Origin: an uncultured Prevotella sp.
Lineage (GTDB): Bacteria > Bacteroidota > Bacteroidia > Bacteroidales > Bacteroidaceae
Direction: 5' to 3'
DNA length: 6,234 bases
Assembly (NCBI GenBank): GCA_900539625.1
Contig: UQCW01000082.1
Location: 1 to 6,234 of the forward strand
The position numbers and the translations under genes are program-made. Under the pieces are notes generated by a model, which made no database searches, was not told the origin of the DNA, and saw only the letters and a program-made list of their open reading frames with translations. The first letter of the stretch is position 1. Each line of letters opens with the position of its first letter. This document shows positions 1-6,057 of this stretch, piece by piece.

Positions 1-3
1 TGA

Positions 4-140
4 CTTTTACTTTTGCCCTTACAGGGCGCAGGAACGGGGAACACGGCACCCGGGGCGTTGCCCCGGGCTATGAACTTACTGGGCTTTCAGCCCGCACAGG
101 GCCGCAGATAGGGCTTTGGCACAGGGGCGCTGTCGCCTCT
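4..140. repeat. GC-rich intergenic repeat made of consecutive short hairpins (REP-like)
   Basis: Three perfect hairpins with 3-base loops follow one another: GCCCT/AGGGC (15-19 and 23-27), CCCGGGGC/GCCCCGGG (49-56 and 60-67) and GGGCT/AGCCC (81-85 and 89-93). A fourth, with 7-base arms and one G-T wobble, lies at 123-129 and 134-140. The forward frame from position 4 to the stop at 106-108 is open and reads a stretch APGALPRA, a peptide I recall as a common false-ORF signature of a repeat scattered through Bacteroidetes and other genomes. I therefore call it a dispersed non-coding repeat rather than a gene end. That it is multicopy is inferred from memory, not shown here. No T-run follows the hairpins, so they do not look like ordinary terminators. 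Confidence 0.55.
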
Positions 141-346
141 TTACCGACCTTGATTTTTCAAGATTTTGAACACCCTACCATAAGGGAATACACACATCCC
201 TAAGCAGCAGGCGGCCTGAAACATTGAGACCTACACGCTTGAAGCATTGTATTCTTGATTTGCAGGCTCTCTCCCTGGCACAGCGGTCTGCCGACTTTTG
301 CGAAACACCTGTTCACCATTAATAAAACATCTCTAAAAAAACACTT
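141..346. other. Spacer and leader upstream of rbfA; no gene seen
   Basis: I find no convincing gene here. There is a small hairpin CTTGA/TCAAG with a TTTT loop (149-162) and an AT-rich stretch just before the rbfA start (319-345). A TTTG at 297-300 could be a -33 box, but the -7 region 20 bases further (TAATAAAA at 320) fits the Bacteroidetes TAnnTTTG consensus poorly, so the rbfA promoter is not located with confidence. Confidence 0.5.
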
Positions 347-682
347 ATGGAAACAACCAGACAACAGAAAATATCACGCCTCATCCAGAAGGAACTGGGC
401 GACATTTTCCAAAAACAGACACAGGCCATGCACGGCGTACTGGTTTCAGTGAGCGCCGTTCGCATCAGCCCCGACATGAGCGTCTGCCGCGCCTACCTGA
501 GCGTGTTCCCCTCGGAACGCAGCCAGGAAATCGTTGACAACGTGAACAATAACGTGCGCGAACTGCGCTATGAACTCGGAACGCGCGTGCGCCATCAGCT
601 CCGCATCATTCCCGAACTGAAGTTCTTCATCGACGATTCGCTCGACTATATCGAACACATCGACGAACTGCTCAAGAAATAA
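347..682 (+). CDS. rbfA: 30S ribosome-binding factor RbfA
   Basis: RbfA is a small cytoplasmic KH-fold protein that binds the immature 30S subunit near the 5' end of 16S rRNA and helps late maturation; in E. coli it is needed for growth in the cold. The 111-residue length is typical of the family. The N-terminal helix (residues 2-24), the strand segment VSAVRISPDM followed by AYLSVF, and the C-terminal stretch RIIPELKFFIDDSLDY (residues 86-101) are characteristic; the last matches the RIVPEL-F-DNSL region of E. coli RbfA. The ATG at 347 is preceded by an A-rich tract instead of a Shine-Dalgarno sequence, which is normal for Bacteroidetes. The permease gene begins 12 bases after the stop, so the two are very likely co-transcribed. 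A forward frame beginning at 255 overlaps it and is only a shadow. Confidence 0.95.
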   Translation: METTRQQKISRLIQKELGDIFQKQTQAMHGVLVSVSAVRISPDMSVCRAYLSVFPSERSQEIVDNVNNNVRELRYELGTRVRHQLRIIPELKFFIDDSLDYIEHIDELLKK

Positions 683-694
683 CCCAGCCCAACA

Positions 695-1927
695 ATGAAC
701 CTATCCCTCTTCTTCGCACGCCGATACCTCTTCTCGCGCAAAAGCCACAGCGCCATCAACATCATTTCGGGGGTGTCGGCACTCGGCATCGCCGTGAGCA
801 CAATGGCCCTGGTGTGCGTGCTTTCTGTGTTCAATGGGTTCCGCGAACTCATTGCGGGACTCTATTCGGCCTTCGACCCGGAAATCGAGCTCGTGCCTCT
901 TCAAGGCAAATATGCCGATGCCAACGACCCCGCTCTCCTGCGGGCAAAGGGGGTGGACGGCGTGGCGAACGCTTCAGCGAGCTTTGAAGAAAACGCCTTG
1001 ATTCTCTATCGGGGCAACCCGCTCGTGGTGACGCTCAAAGGGGTGGACGAAGACTTCGGAAAGGTGACGGGCATCGACAGCATCGTCTTCAACACCAACA
1101 ACATACGCGAACACTTCCCCGCCCTCTCGGCGGCTGGCATCAACTATGCCGTGCCGGGATACGGACTGGCTGTGCGCATGGGCATCAACTTCGGACAGAT
1201 TGAAATTTGCGCACCGCGAAGGGGCGCACAAATCAATATGGTGAACCCCTCGGAGAGCTTCAATGTCGACGACCTCTTCTCCTCGGGCACGTTCTTCCAA
1301 GTAAACCAAAAACGCTATGACGACGCCTACTTGCTGACGTCGCTCAACTTCGCGCAAGAGCTCTTCGAGCAAGACGGCAAACTCACGTCGCTGCTCCTGT
1401 CCGTTAAACCGGGCTACGACCCTGAAAAGGTGAAAGCAGCGGTGCAGACGGCAGCAGGAACCAAATTCAAAGCGCGAAACCGCATGGAGCAACACGACGA
1501 AACCTTCAAGGTGATGAAGATTGAGAAACTGATGGCTTATCTCTTCCTCACGTTCATCGTCCTCGTGGCCTGCTTCAACCTGATTGGCTCTGTGGCCATG
1601 CTCATCATCGACAAGCGCCGCAACGCCGAAACGCTCAACGCACTGGGAATGGACCACCGCGCCGTGGCGAGCGTCTTTCTCTACGAGAGCCGCCTCATCA
1701 CCCTCATCGGCGCCATCATTGGCATCGCCTTGGGACTGCTTTTATGCAGCCTGCAGGCGCATTTCGGCTGGCTACGCCTCGGCAACGGCGAGGGCAACTT
1801 CATCGTAGACGCCTACCCTGTCAGCGTCCACTGGCAAGATGTTCTCTTCGTCTTCGTCACGGTCGTCATCGTGGGCTTCGCCACAGTCTGGCAACCAGTA
1901 CACTATCTCTGCAAGAAAATGCTGTAA
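695..1927 (+). CDS. LolC/LolE-like FtsX-family ABC transporter permease
   Basis: This 410-residue inner-membrane protein has the LolC/LolE/MacB layout. A short cytoplasmic N-terminus (MNLSLFFARRYLFSRK) leads into TM1 at about residues 22-46; a large periplasmic domain spans about 50-278; then come TM2 (280-305), TM3 (334-353) and TM4 (383-399) of the C-terminal FtsX domain. The SGVSALGIAVSTMAL segment in TM1 and the DKRRNAETLNALGM loop after TM2, where the ATPase is contacted, are typical of LolC/E. In Proteobacteria such permeases work with the ATPase LolD to extract outer-membrane lipoproteins and hand them to LolA. No ATPase gene is in the window, so it must pair with one elsewhere, and whether the substrate is lipoproteins is inferred from family. 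It starts 12 bases after rbfA, an arrangement I recall from other Bacteroidales. No terminator follows, and the next gene is 72 bases away. Confidence 0.85.
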   Translation: MNLSLFFARRYLFSRKSHSAINIISGVSALGIAVSTMALVCVLSVFNGFRELIAGLYSAFDPEIELVPLQGKYADANDPALLRAKGVDGVANASASFEENALILYRGNPLVVTLKGVDEDFGKVTGIDSIVFNTNNIREHFPALSAAGINYAVPGYGLAVRMGINFGQIEICAPRRGAQINMVNPSESFNVDDLFSSGTFFQVNQKRYDDAYLLTSLNFAQELFEQDGKLTSLLLSVKPGYDPEKVKAAVQTAAGTKFKARNRMEQHDETFKVMKIEKLMAYLFLTFIVLVACFNLIGSVAMLIIDKRRNAETLNALGMDHRAVASVFLYESRLITLIGAIIGIALGLLLCSLQAHFGWLRLGNGEGNFIVDAYPVSVHWQDVLFVFVTVVIVGFATVWQPVHYLCKKML

Positions 1928-1999
1928 GACACGCCAACGGCAAAATTGTGGAAGTTATTTTTTCAACATTACTTACCCCCAAACCCTTAAAAAAATCAC

Positions 2000-3841
2000 A
2001 TGAAATTCAAAGCATTGCTTGTGCTCTTCGTGGGCTTCCTCACCAGCACTTCCTTCTGCCAGGCGCAATCCATCTGGCATCCGTCTTATCTCACAGGCGC
2101 TTCGGGCCTGAGCAACTCAAAACTCGAGCGCATTGAAATCAAGCGGAAAACAACGGCCTTGGTCTTCGCGCTCAGCGCCTACGAGGGCGAGATAACGCTC
2201 CCCAAAGACGTTTGTCTGAAGGCAGCCGGAGACAGTCTGCCGCTGCTCTCTGCCGTGGCTTACAAGCACAAATGCAATGAAAACTCGGCCCGCCAAGTGG
2301 CGAAGGGAGAGACCTTTGCTTTCCAGGAGGGCGATTCTCTGCGCCTCGTTTTCCCTTCCCTGCCGCGCCATGCCGCCACCTTCAACTTCCTTTGCGGCAC
2401 AGGGTGGGGCTCTGGCAAGATGCTGGGCATCCGCACCGACAACCGCCCTTACCCTGCACTTCTGCCGCCCTCGTCGCCGCTCCGCTTCACTGGTGCCCTC
2501 CCCGATTGGCCCCGTCGCTATGCCCCAGCGGTCATACGCGCACGTGTTCACGGTCTGCCTGAGGGGGCAAGCGCCCTGTCGTACTTGACGGGCAACAGCG
2601 CCAACATCAAACAAACGACCTTCCCGGAGATAACGGACACCTGCGGCCAGTTCTGTTTGAGATACGAACTATCCTACCCCATCTATGTGCATTTCTCTGT
2701 GGCGGACCAACCCTTGATGTTTCCGCTTTGCCCTGGCGACACCATCACCATTGATTATGATTTAAACCGCGCAGCCAACACCCATTACAGCGGCGCCTAT
2801 CATCCAGAAAAGCGAAAGGCCCTGCACATACGCGGCGGAATGACACCATTGCTCTACGTCGATTCGCTAAAAGACGCTCTGCTGGAGGAAACCGTTTCGT
2901 TTCATAAAGACTCCATCGCCAAAATCCACCATCTGAGCTACGCCGAGTTTCGCCAATCCGTGTGGGAATGCCATCAGAATCGTCTCTCTCGCTATGCCGC
3001 CCTACCCCTCTCTGAGGGTGAACGCGAGTTCTTGCAGCTGGCCAGCGAGAAAGCATATATCGACCGCTGCTGTTCCTTTCCTTTCATCAACACCTGCCAG
3101 CCAAATCCCCTCGACTCGGTGCAGATGGCAGCGCCCGAAAAGCAAGTGGACTTCTGCGACCCTCATGCGGCGCAAATGAAATTTCCGCATACGCTCCACA
3201 CGGCCTATTTCTCTCTGAGCGACCGATACAAACAATATCTGGAGGCCAACGGATTGCAGTCGTCGACATTTGGCCGATGGCTCGAAGAGCTCGACACTGC
3301 CGCCGCACTGGTGGCGCGGACGAAAGCCGCACAACCTGTCGGCGCAGAGGAGATCAACCGACTTCCAGCTGAATATCAGGCGCCCATCCGCGAACTGCAA
3401 GCTGAATTGGCACCGCAATTCACCTCCGACTCGCTCTGGACACCGCAGGGCGACCCCAGCACTTACCTCTCCCAAATCGTAGCCCGTCATCCTGGCAAAG
3501 TGGTGTTCGTTGATTTCTGGGCCACATGGTGCGGCCCCTGCAACCTCGGAATCAAGGAAATGGAAAAGGTGAAAGCCGACTTGGAAGCGCAAGGCGTGGT
3601 ATTTGTCTACATCACCGACAACAGTTCCTCCACCAAAGGCTTCCTCGAAATGAAGCGCAAGCACAAGGGCGAACACTACATCTTCACCAAAGACGACTGG
3701 AAAAAGATGCAAATCCCTGGCTATGAAGGCGCCATCCCGCATTATCTCATCTACGGCAAAAACGGCCAACTGAAACAAACCATCGTTAGCTGGCCCGGTC
3801 TGGAAAACATGAAAGAAAATATTCTCAATGCCAACAAATAG
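2000..3841 (+). CDS. Secreted TlpA/ResA-like thioredoxin-fold protein with large N-terminal region
   Basis: A 613-residue exported protein with a C-terminal thioredoxin domain. Residues 1-22 form a signal peptide (KFK, then a hydrophobic core, likely cleavage after CQA); Phe before Cys20 argues against a lipobox, so the mature protein is probably periplasmic and soluble. The C-terminal domain (about 485-613) has VVFVDFWATWCGPC with the active-site WCGPC at 510-514, the following helix, strand VVFVYITD, and the cis-proline in AIPHYLIYG at Pro580. A segment with PGDTITIDYD (245-254) is typical of the N-terminal parts of Bacteroidetes TlpA-like proteins; the rest of residues 23-480 I do not recognise. 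Proteins of this kind reduce or exchange disulfides in the periplasm; the partner here is unknown. Eleven further cysteines sit in the mature region outside the active site, more than usual. It may share the upstream transcript, or use a promoter in 1928-1999. It ends 18 bases before a strong terminator. Confidence 0.85.
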   Translation: MKFKALLVLFVGFLTSTSFCQAQSIWHPSYLTGASGLSNSKLERIEIKRKTTALVFALSAYEGEITLPKDVCLKAAGDSLPLLSAVAYKHKCNENSARQVAKGETFAFQEGDSLRLVFPSLPRHAATFNFLCGTGWGSGKMLGIRTDNRPYPALLPPSSPLRFTGALPDWPRRYAPAVIRARVHGLPEGASALSYLTGNSANIKQTTFPEITDTCGQFCLRYELSYPIYVHFSVADQPLMFPLCPGDTITIDYDLNRAANTHYSGAYHPEKRKALHIRGGMTPLLYVDSLKDALLEETVSFHKDSIAKIHHLSYAEFRQSVWECHQNRLSRYAALPLSEGEREFLQLASEKAYIDRCCSFPFINTCQPNPLDSVQMAAPEKQVDFCDPHAAQMKFPHTLHTAYFSLSDRYKQYLEANGLQSSTFGRWLEELDTAAALVARTKAAQPVGAEEINRLPAEYQAPIRELQAELAPQFTSDSLWTPQGDPSTYLSQIVARHPGKVVFVDFWATWCGPCNLGIKEMEKVKADLEAQGVVFVYITDNSSSTKGFLEMKRKHKGEHYIFTKDDWKKMQIPGYEGAIPHYLIYGKNGQLKQTIVSWPGLENMKENILNANK

Positions 3842-3859
3842 GCTGATACCGCAACATAG

Positions 3860-3904
3860 CACAAGGCTGGATTCCTCTCATGGGAAATCCAGCCTTGTGT
3901 TTTT
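3860..3904 (+). terminator. Rho-independent terminator after the thioredoxin-like gene
   Basis: A perfect 14-base-pair stem (CACAAGGCTGGATT at 3860-3873, AATCCAGCCTTGTG at 3886-3899) closes a 12-base loop and is followed at once by five T residues (3900-3904). It begins 18 bases after the stop codon of the upstream gene, as expected for the end of the rbfA-permease-thioredoxin transcript. No matching T-run on the other strand, so it looks one-directional. Confidence 0.9.
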
Positions 3905-4070
3905 ATGTAATGTTGAACATGGCAAGGCAAAACAAAGAAACGCACCCAACAAATGATGCAGAACAACTCCGATTGAGAGAACACTCGTAATCATGGCAGC
4001 AAATCCATTGGTTAGAAATTTGGCATCATTTTATACTCTAAGTTTATCACAGGGAGAAATTTTCAACTAA
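3905..4070. other. AT-rich spacer between the terminator and the abiE promoter
   Basis: No gene is supported here. A 24-codon open stretch begins with the ATG at 3919 and stops at 3988-3990, but nothing else favours it. The segment GTTAGAAATTTGGC (4011-4024) recurs with one change at 4108-4121 in the abiE leader and is described as a separate repeat. The drop in GC content starts about here, so this may be the left edge of the acquired abiE segment. Confidence 0.4.
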
Positions 4071-4121
4071 ACTTTTGGAAGGGTAAACAAAAGCATTTAA
4101 CTTTGCAGTTATAAATTTGGC
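4011..4121 (+). repeat. Pair of 14-base direct repeats upstream of abiEi
   Basis: GTTAGAAATTTGGC (4011-4024) and GTTATAAATTTGGC (4108-4121) match at 13 of 14 positions, 97 bases apart, and each is followed closely by TTTATA (4030-4035 and 4122-4127). The downstream copy overlaps the probable transcription start and one of the inverted repeats. The pair could be two sites for the same regulator or a duplication from insertion of the module. Confidence 0.45.
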
Positions 4122-4127
4122 TTTATA
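4072..4127. promoter_or_regulatory. Candidate AbiEi operator: two inverted repeats over the promoter
   Basis: CTTTTG (4072-4077) and CAAAAG (4088-4093) form a perfect inverted repeat that covers the -33 box. TATAAA (4110-4115) and TTTATA (4122-4127) form another over the probable transcription start; their centres are 36 bases apart. AbiEi of Streptococcus agalactiae is known to repress its own operon by binding two inverted repeats in the promoter, so these are the natural candidates for autoregulation here. The arms are only six bases each in AT-rich DNA, so chance is possible. Confidence 0.4.
4074..4105 (+). promoter_or_regulatory. Bacteroidetes-type promoter of the abiE operon
   Basis: TTTG at 4074-4077 (the -33 box) and TAACTTTG at 4098-4105 (a full match to the -7 consensus TAnnTTTG) are separated by 20 bases, which is the favoured spacing for the main sigma factor of Bacteroidetes. 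Transcription would begin near 4112, giving a leader of some 23 bases before the ATG at 4135. A second -7-like sequence, TAAATTTG (4112-4119), has no TTTG box at the right distance. Confidence 0.7.
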
Positions 4128-4134
4128 TTAAACT

Positions 4135-4902
4135 ATGGGTATAACATACGGGACAAAAATAAACCAATTACTCGCAACCACTGCACCAACAGGGCTGTTG
4201 TTTGCTGATTGGCTGAAGAAAGAAGGCTATTCTGGTCAACTGCAAAAAAAATACAGGGACTCAGGATGGCTGACTGCACTGTGCAAAGGAGTTATGTTTC
4301 GCACTGGAGGACGTTTGAATGCTTACGATGCCATAGCTTCATACAACAAGCAGATGGATGGTTGCCTTAGAGTGGCAGCTATGTCCGCATTGGAATACGC
4401 AGGGTTTAACCATTATGTACCGATGGGAAAACCAGTGCTGATGGTAGCTGCGCCAACTTGCAAAACGCCATTGTGGATGCAAAGTAATGTATATGACGTC
4501 ACATTCCGACTGTTCCATACAAACGCCTTTTCATCTGTAGAAATAGTAAAACGTATTTCAGATAGTGGCATATTATATATATCTTCTCCTGAACAGGCGT
4601 TCTTGGAATGTCTAATCATGACTCCCAAATCATATAGCTATATGGATTTGTACTATGTAATGGAGCAATTGACAACGCTACGCCCAGACGTCGTGCAACA
4701 CCTATTGGAAACCATGAACAACAACAGAGCGAAGAGAATGTTTTTGTATATGGCAGAAAAAGCCGGTCATTACTGGTTTGAAGAACTGCATCCCGAAAGA
4801 ATTGATGTCGGGACGGGGAAAATCCAAGTAGTTGCCAATGGAACATTCAACAGTAAATACAACATGACCATTCCAAAAGAATTAGAAGAATATGAGGGAT
4901 AA
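4135..4902 (+). CDS. abiEi: Type IV toxin-antitoxin system antitoxin AbiEi
   Basis: A 255-residue cytoplasmic antitoxin and repressor of the AbiE system. The N-terminal winged helix-turn-helix (about residues 7-56) shows the family pattern: an ADWLKKEGYSGQLQKKY recognition region and then SGWLTALCKGVMFR. The C-terminal part includes ISSPEQAFLECL (149-160), the SPE-A-LE signature of the AbiEi family. In the type IV class, antitoxin and toxin do not bind each other; AbiEi acts at the promoter as a repressor through its N-terminal domain, and its C-terminal domain is needed to neutralise the toxin. The start at 4135 follows an AT-rich leader about 23 bases after the predicted transcription start, with no Shine-Dalgarno sequence. 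Its last 11 bases overlap the toxin gene. GC is about 43% in a sampled stretch against about 57% in the upstream genes, suggesting transfer from elsewhere. Confidence 0.88.
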   Translation: MGITYGTKINQLLATTAPTGLLFADWLKKEGYSGQLQKKYRDSGWLTALCKGVMFRTGGRLNAYDAIASYNKQMDGCLRVAAMSALEYAGFNHYVPMGKPVLMVAAPTCKTPLWMQSNVYDVTFRLFHTNAFSSVEIVKRISDSGILYISSPEQAFLECLIMTPKSYSYMDLYYVMEQLTTLRPDVVQHLLETMNNNRAKRMFLYMAEKAGHYWFEELHPERIDVGTGKIQVVANGTFNSKYNMTIPKELEEYEG

Positions 4903-5815
4903 GTACAAGAAGCAGGTCGCATTATTGATAAGAATCATGCCGTCTGTCTATCGTATCAAGGAATTTGCCGTGCATGGTGGAACGGCCATCAATTTGTTCC
5001 ACAAGAATTTGCCACGGTATTCGGTGGATATAGACATCACCTATATTCCTGTTCAAGATAGAGCAACAAGTTTGCGCAATATCAATGACAGACTATTGGA
5101 GGTTAAGAGAAATCTGGAGAAAACCATCCCAGGCATTGTGGTTGTCCCCAAGCCAAATGTATGGAAACTTCTGTGTACATTAGGAGACGCAACCGTCAAG
5201 ATAGAAGTGAACGGCACAAAACGCGGCATCATTGGTGACACAATGGATATGCCATTGTGCGACAAAGCCAAAGAAGAATTCAGCATGGGTTGTAAGGCTC
5301 GAACTGTATCTTTCAGCCAGCTATATGGTGGAAAAATCACGGCGGCTTTGAGCAGACAACATCCTCGAGACCTGTTTGATTGCAAGTATATGAATATTAA
5401 TTCTTTTGAGGAGATTAAAGATGGCTTTATGCTTTGCCTGTTAGGAAGTGACAAGCCTATTATCGAGTCATTGCAACCAAATGAGATTGACCAAACTGAT
5501 GCTCTGAAGAGACAGTTTGAGGGGATGTCTAACATTGCATTTAGTTACGAAGACTATAAACTGGCAAGATTGCAGTTAGTCAAAATGGTTAGAGAAGGCT
5601 TGACCGTGAATGACAAGAAATTCCTGCTTTCTTTTGAGAAGGGATGTCCAGATTGGAATCTGTGTTGTGCTGGCGATTTGTCCATTTATCCTTCTGTTCA
5701 ATGGAAATTGCTCAATATCAGAAATCTGAAAGAACACAACATTCAAAAATATGAGCAGGGAATTAATAAGTTGAACAACTTTCTATTCTCCAGTGAACTG
5801 CCGTTAAGTCTTTAG
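4892..5815 (+). CDS. abiEii: Type IV toxin-antitoxin system toxin AbiEii (nucleotidyltransferase)
   Basis: A 307-residue toxin of the AbiEii/MenT nucleotidyltransferase family (DNA polymerase beta-like fold). The catalytic signature is intact: FAVHGGTAINLF (residues 25-36, GGT at 29-31), then RYSVDIDITY (42-51) with metal-binding Asp46 and Asp48, and VKIEV (102-106) with Glu105 as the likely third acid. LYGGKITAALSRQHPRDLFD (144-163), with Lys148 and RDLFD, is the conserved second block of the family. AbiEii was described as a GTP-binding, growth-arresting toxin; related MenT toxins add nucleotides to tRNA acceptor ends, but the target here is not deducible. Since all key residues are present, it should be active. 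The ATG lies within ATGAGGGATAA, overlapping the antitoxin stop, which implies translational coupling. GC is low (38% in 5401-5460). The stop codon sits in the loop of a hairpin. Confidence 0.92.
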   Translation: MRDKYKKQVALLIRIMPSVYRIKEFAVHGGTAINLFHKNLPRYSVDIDITYIPVQDRATSLRNINDRLLEVKRNLEKTIPGIVVVPKPNVWKLLCTLGDATVKIEVNGTKRGIIGDTMDMPLCDKAKEEFSMGCKARTVSFSQLYGGKITAALSRQHPRDLFDCKYMNINSFEEIKDGFMLCLLGSDKPIIESLQPNEIDQTDALKRQFEGMSNIAFSYEDYKLARLQLVKMVREGLTVNDKKFLLSFEKGCPDWNLCCAGDLSIYPSVQWKLLNIRNLKEHNIQKYEQGINKLNNFLFSSELPLSL

Positions 5816-5828
5816 CTTAGCGGCAGTT
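5796..5828 (+). terminator. Hairpin at the end of abiEii, probable terminator or 3' stabiliser
   Basis: AACTGCCGTTAAG (5796-5808) pairs with CTTAGCGGCAGTT (5816-5828) over 13 positions, 12 Watson-Crick and one T-G wobble, around a 7-base loop that contains the abiEii stop codon TAG (5813-5815). No proper T-run follows (TTTACC), so it is a weaker case than the terminator at 3860. It may stop transcription imperfectly or protect the mRNA end. Confidence 0.5.
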
Positions 5829-5865
5829 TACCATTGATAGAGTCCAACCTCCGTAAATCCAGTCC

Positions 5866-5999
5866 TAACGACCGTCAACGCACGCAGGAGCAGACACAGC
5901 TGCACACCGTCCCAGCGACGCTCGTCTCTGCTCCCAGATGCGTTCGTCTCTGCACCCAGCGACGCTCGTGTCTGCTCCCGCGTGCGCTGACAGTCGGTA
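5866..5999. repeat. Imperfect 32-base inverted repeat enclosing 22-base tandem repeats
   Basis: The arms are 5866-5897 and 5968-5999, matching at 28 of 32 positions; the innermost 11 bases (GTGTCTGCTCC on the right) are perfect. The 70-base centre holds the tandem units described separately, and the right arm starts within the third unit. As RNA this would form a long stem-loop. Open frames across it on the minus strand translate to Arg/Ser-rich repeats and I regard them as by-products of the structure. I do not recognise the element by name. Confidence 0.6.
5911..5986. repeat. Three 22-base tandem repeats plus a partial fourth
   Basis: Units at 5911-5932, 5933-5954 and 5955-5976 each begin CCCAG and carry CGTCTCTGC or CGTGTCTGC near the end. 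Units one and three differ at a single position; the middle unit is more diverged (AGATGCGTT in place of AGCGACGCT, and a final A). A partial fourth starts at 5977 with CCCGCGTGCG. There are no spacers between units. Confidence 0.75.
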
Positions 6000-6057
6000 T
6001 TGGCGTGGTGTCGCAACAAGGGATGATGCGCGGATATGCGGCGAAGGGCTGAGGCGA
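6000..6057. other. Short spacer between the two repeat elements
   Basis: GGCGAAG occurs twice (6040-6046 and 6053-6059), 13 bases apart, just before the REPIN-like element. I see nothing else here, and no gene. Confidence 0.3.

Noticed and set aside
974..1657. 227-residue minus-strand open frame inside the permease gene
   Set aside because: It lies wholly antisense to a well-recognised permease, and its His/Glu/Arg-rich composition is typical of the shadow of a GC-rich gene.
1946..1976. Promoter for the thioredoxin-like gene (TTG at 1946-1948, TTACTTAC at 1969-1976)
   Set aside because: The -7 part fits TAnnTTTG poorly, so a separate promoter is possible but not supported.
2000..2068. Lipoprotein signal with Cys20 as the lipidated residue
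   Set aside because: The residue before Cys20 is Phe, which does not fit the lipobox; cleavage after Ala22 by signal peptidase I is more likely.
3002..3862. 286-residue minus-strand open frame antisense to the thioredoxin-like gene
   Set aside because: The forward frame has a signal peptide and an intact WCGPC domain; the reverse frame shows no recognisable domain.
3919..3990. 24-codon open stretch between the terminator and the abiE promoter
   Set aside because: No promoter, start context or recognisable peptide; it lies just after a terminator in AT-rich spacer.
4005..5841. CCATTGGTTAGA (4005) and CCATTGATAGA (5831) as target-site duplication of the abiE module
   Set aside because: The match is gapped and short, and the copies are not at clear composition boundaries; chance is the simpler explanation.
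5911..5986. CRISPR-like array
   Set aside because: The 22-base units are directly adjacent with no spacers, and the middle unit is diverged, so these are tandem repeats rather than a repeat-spacer array.
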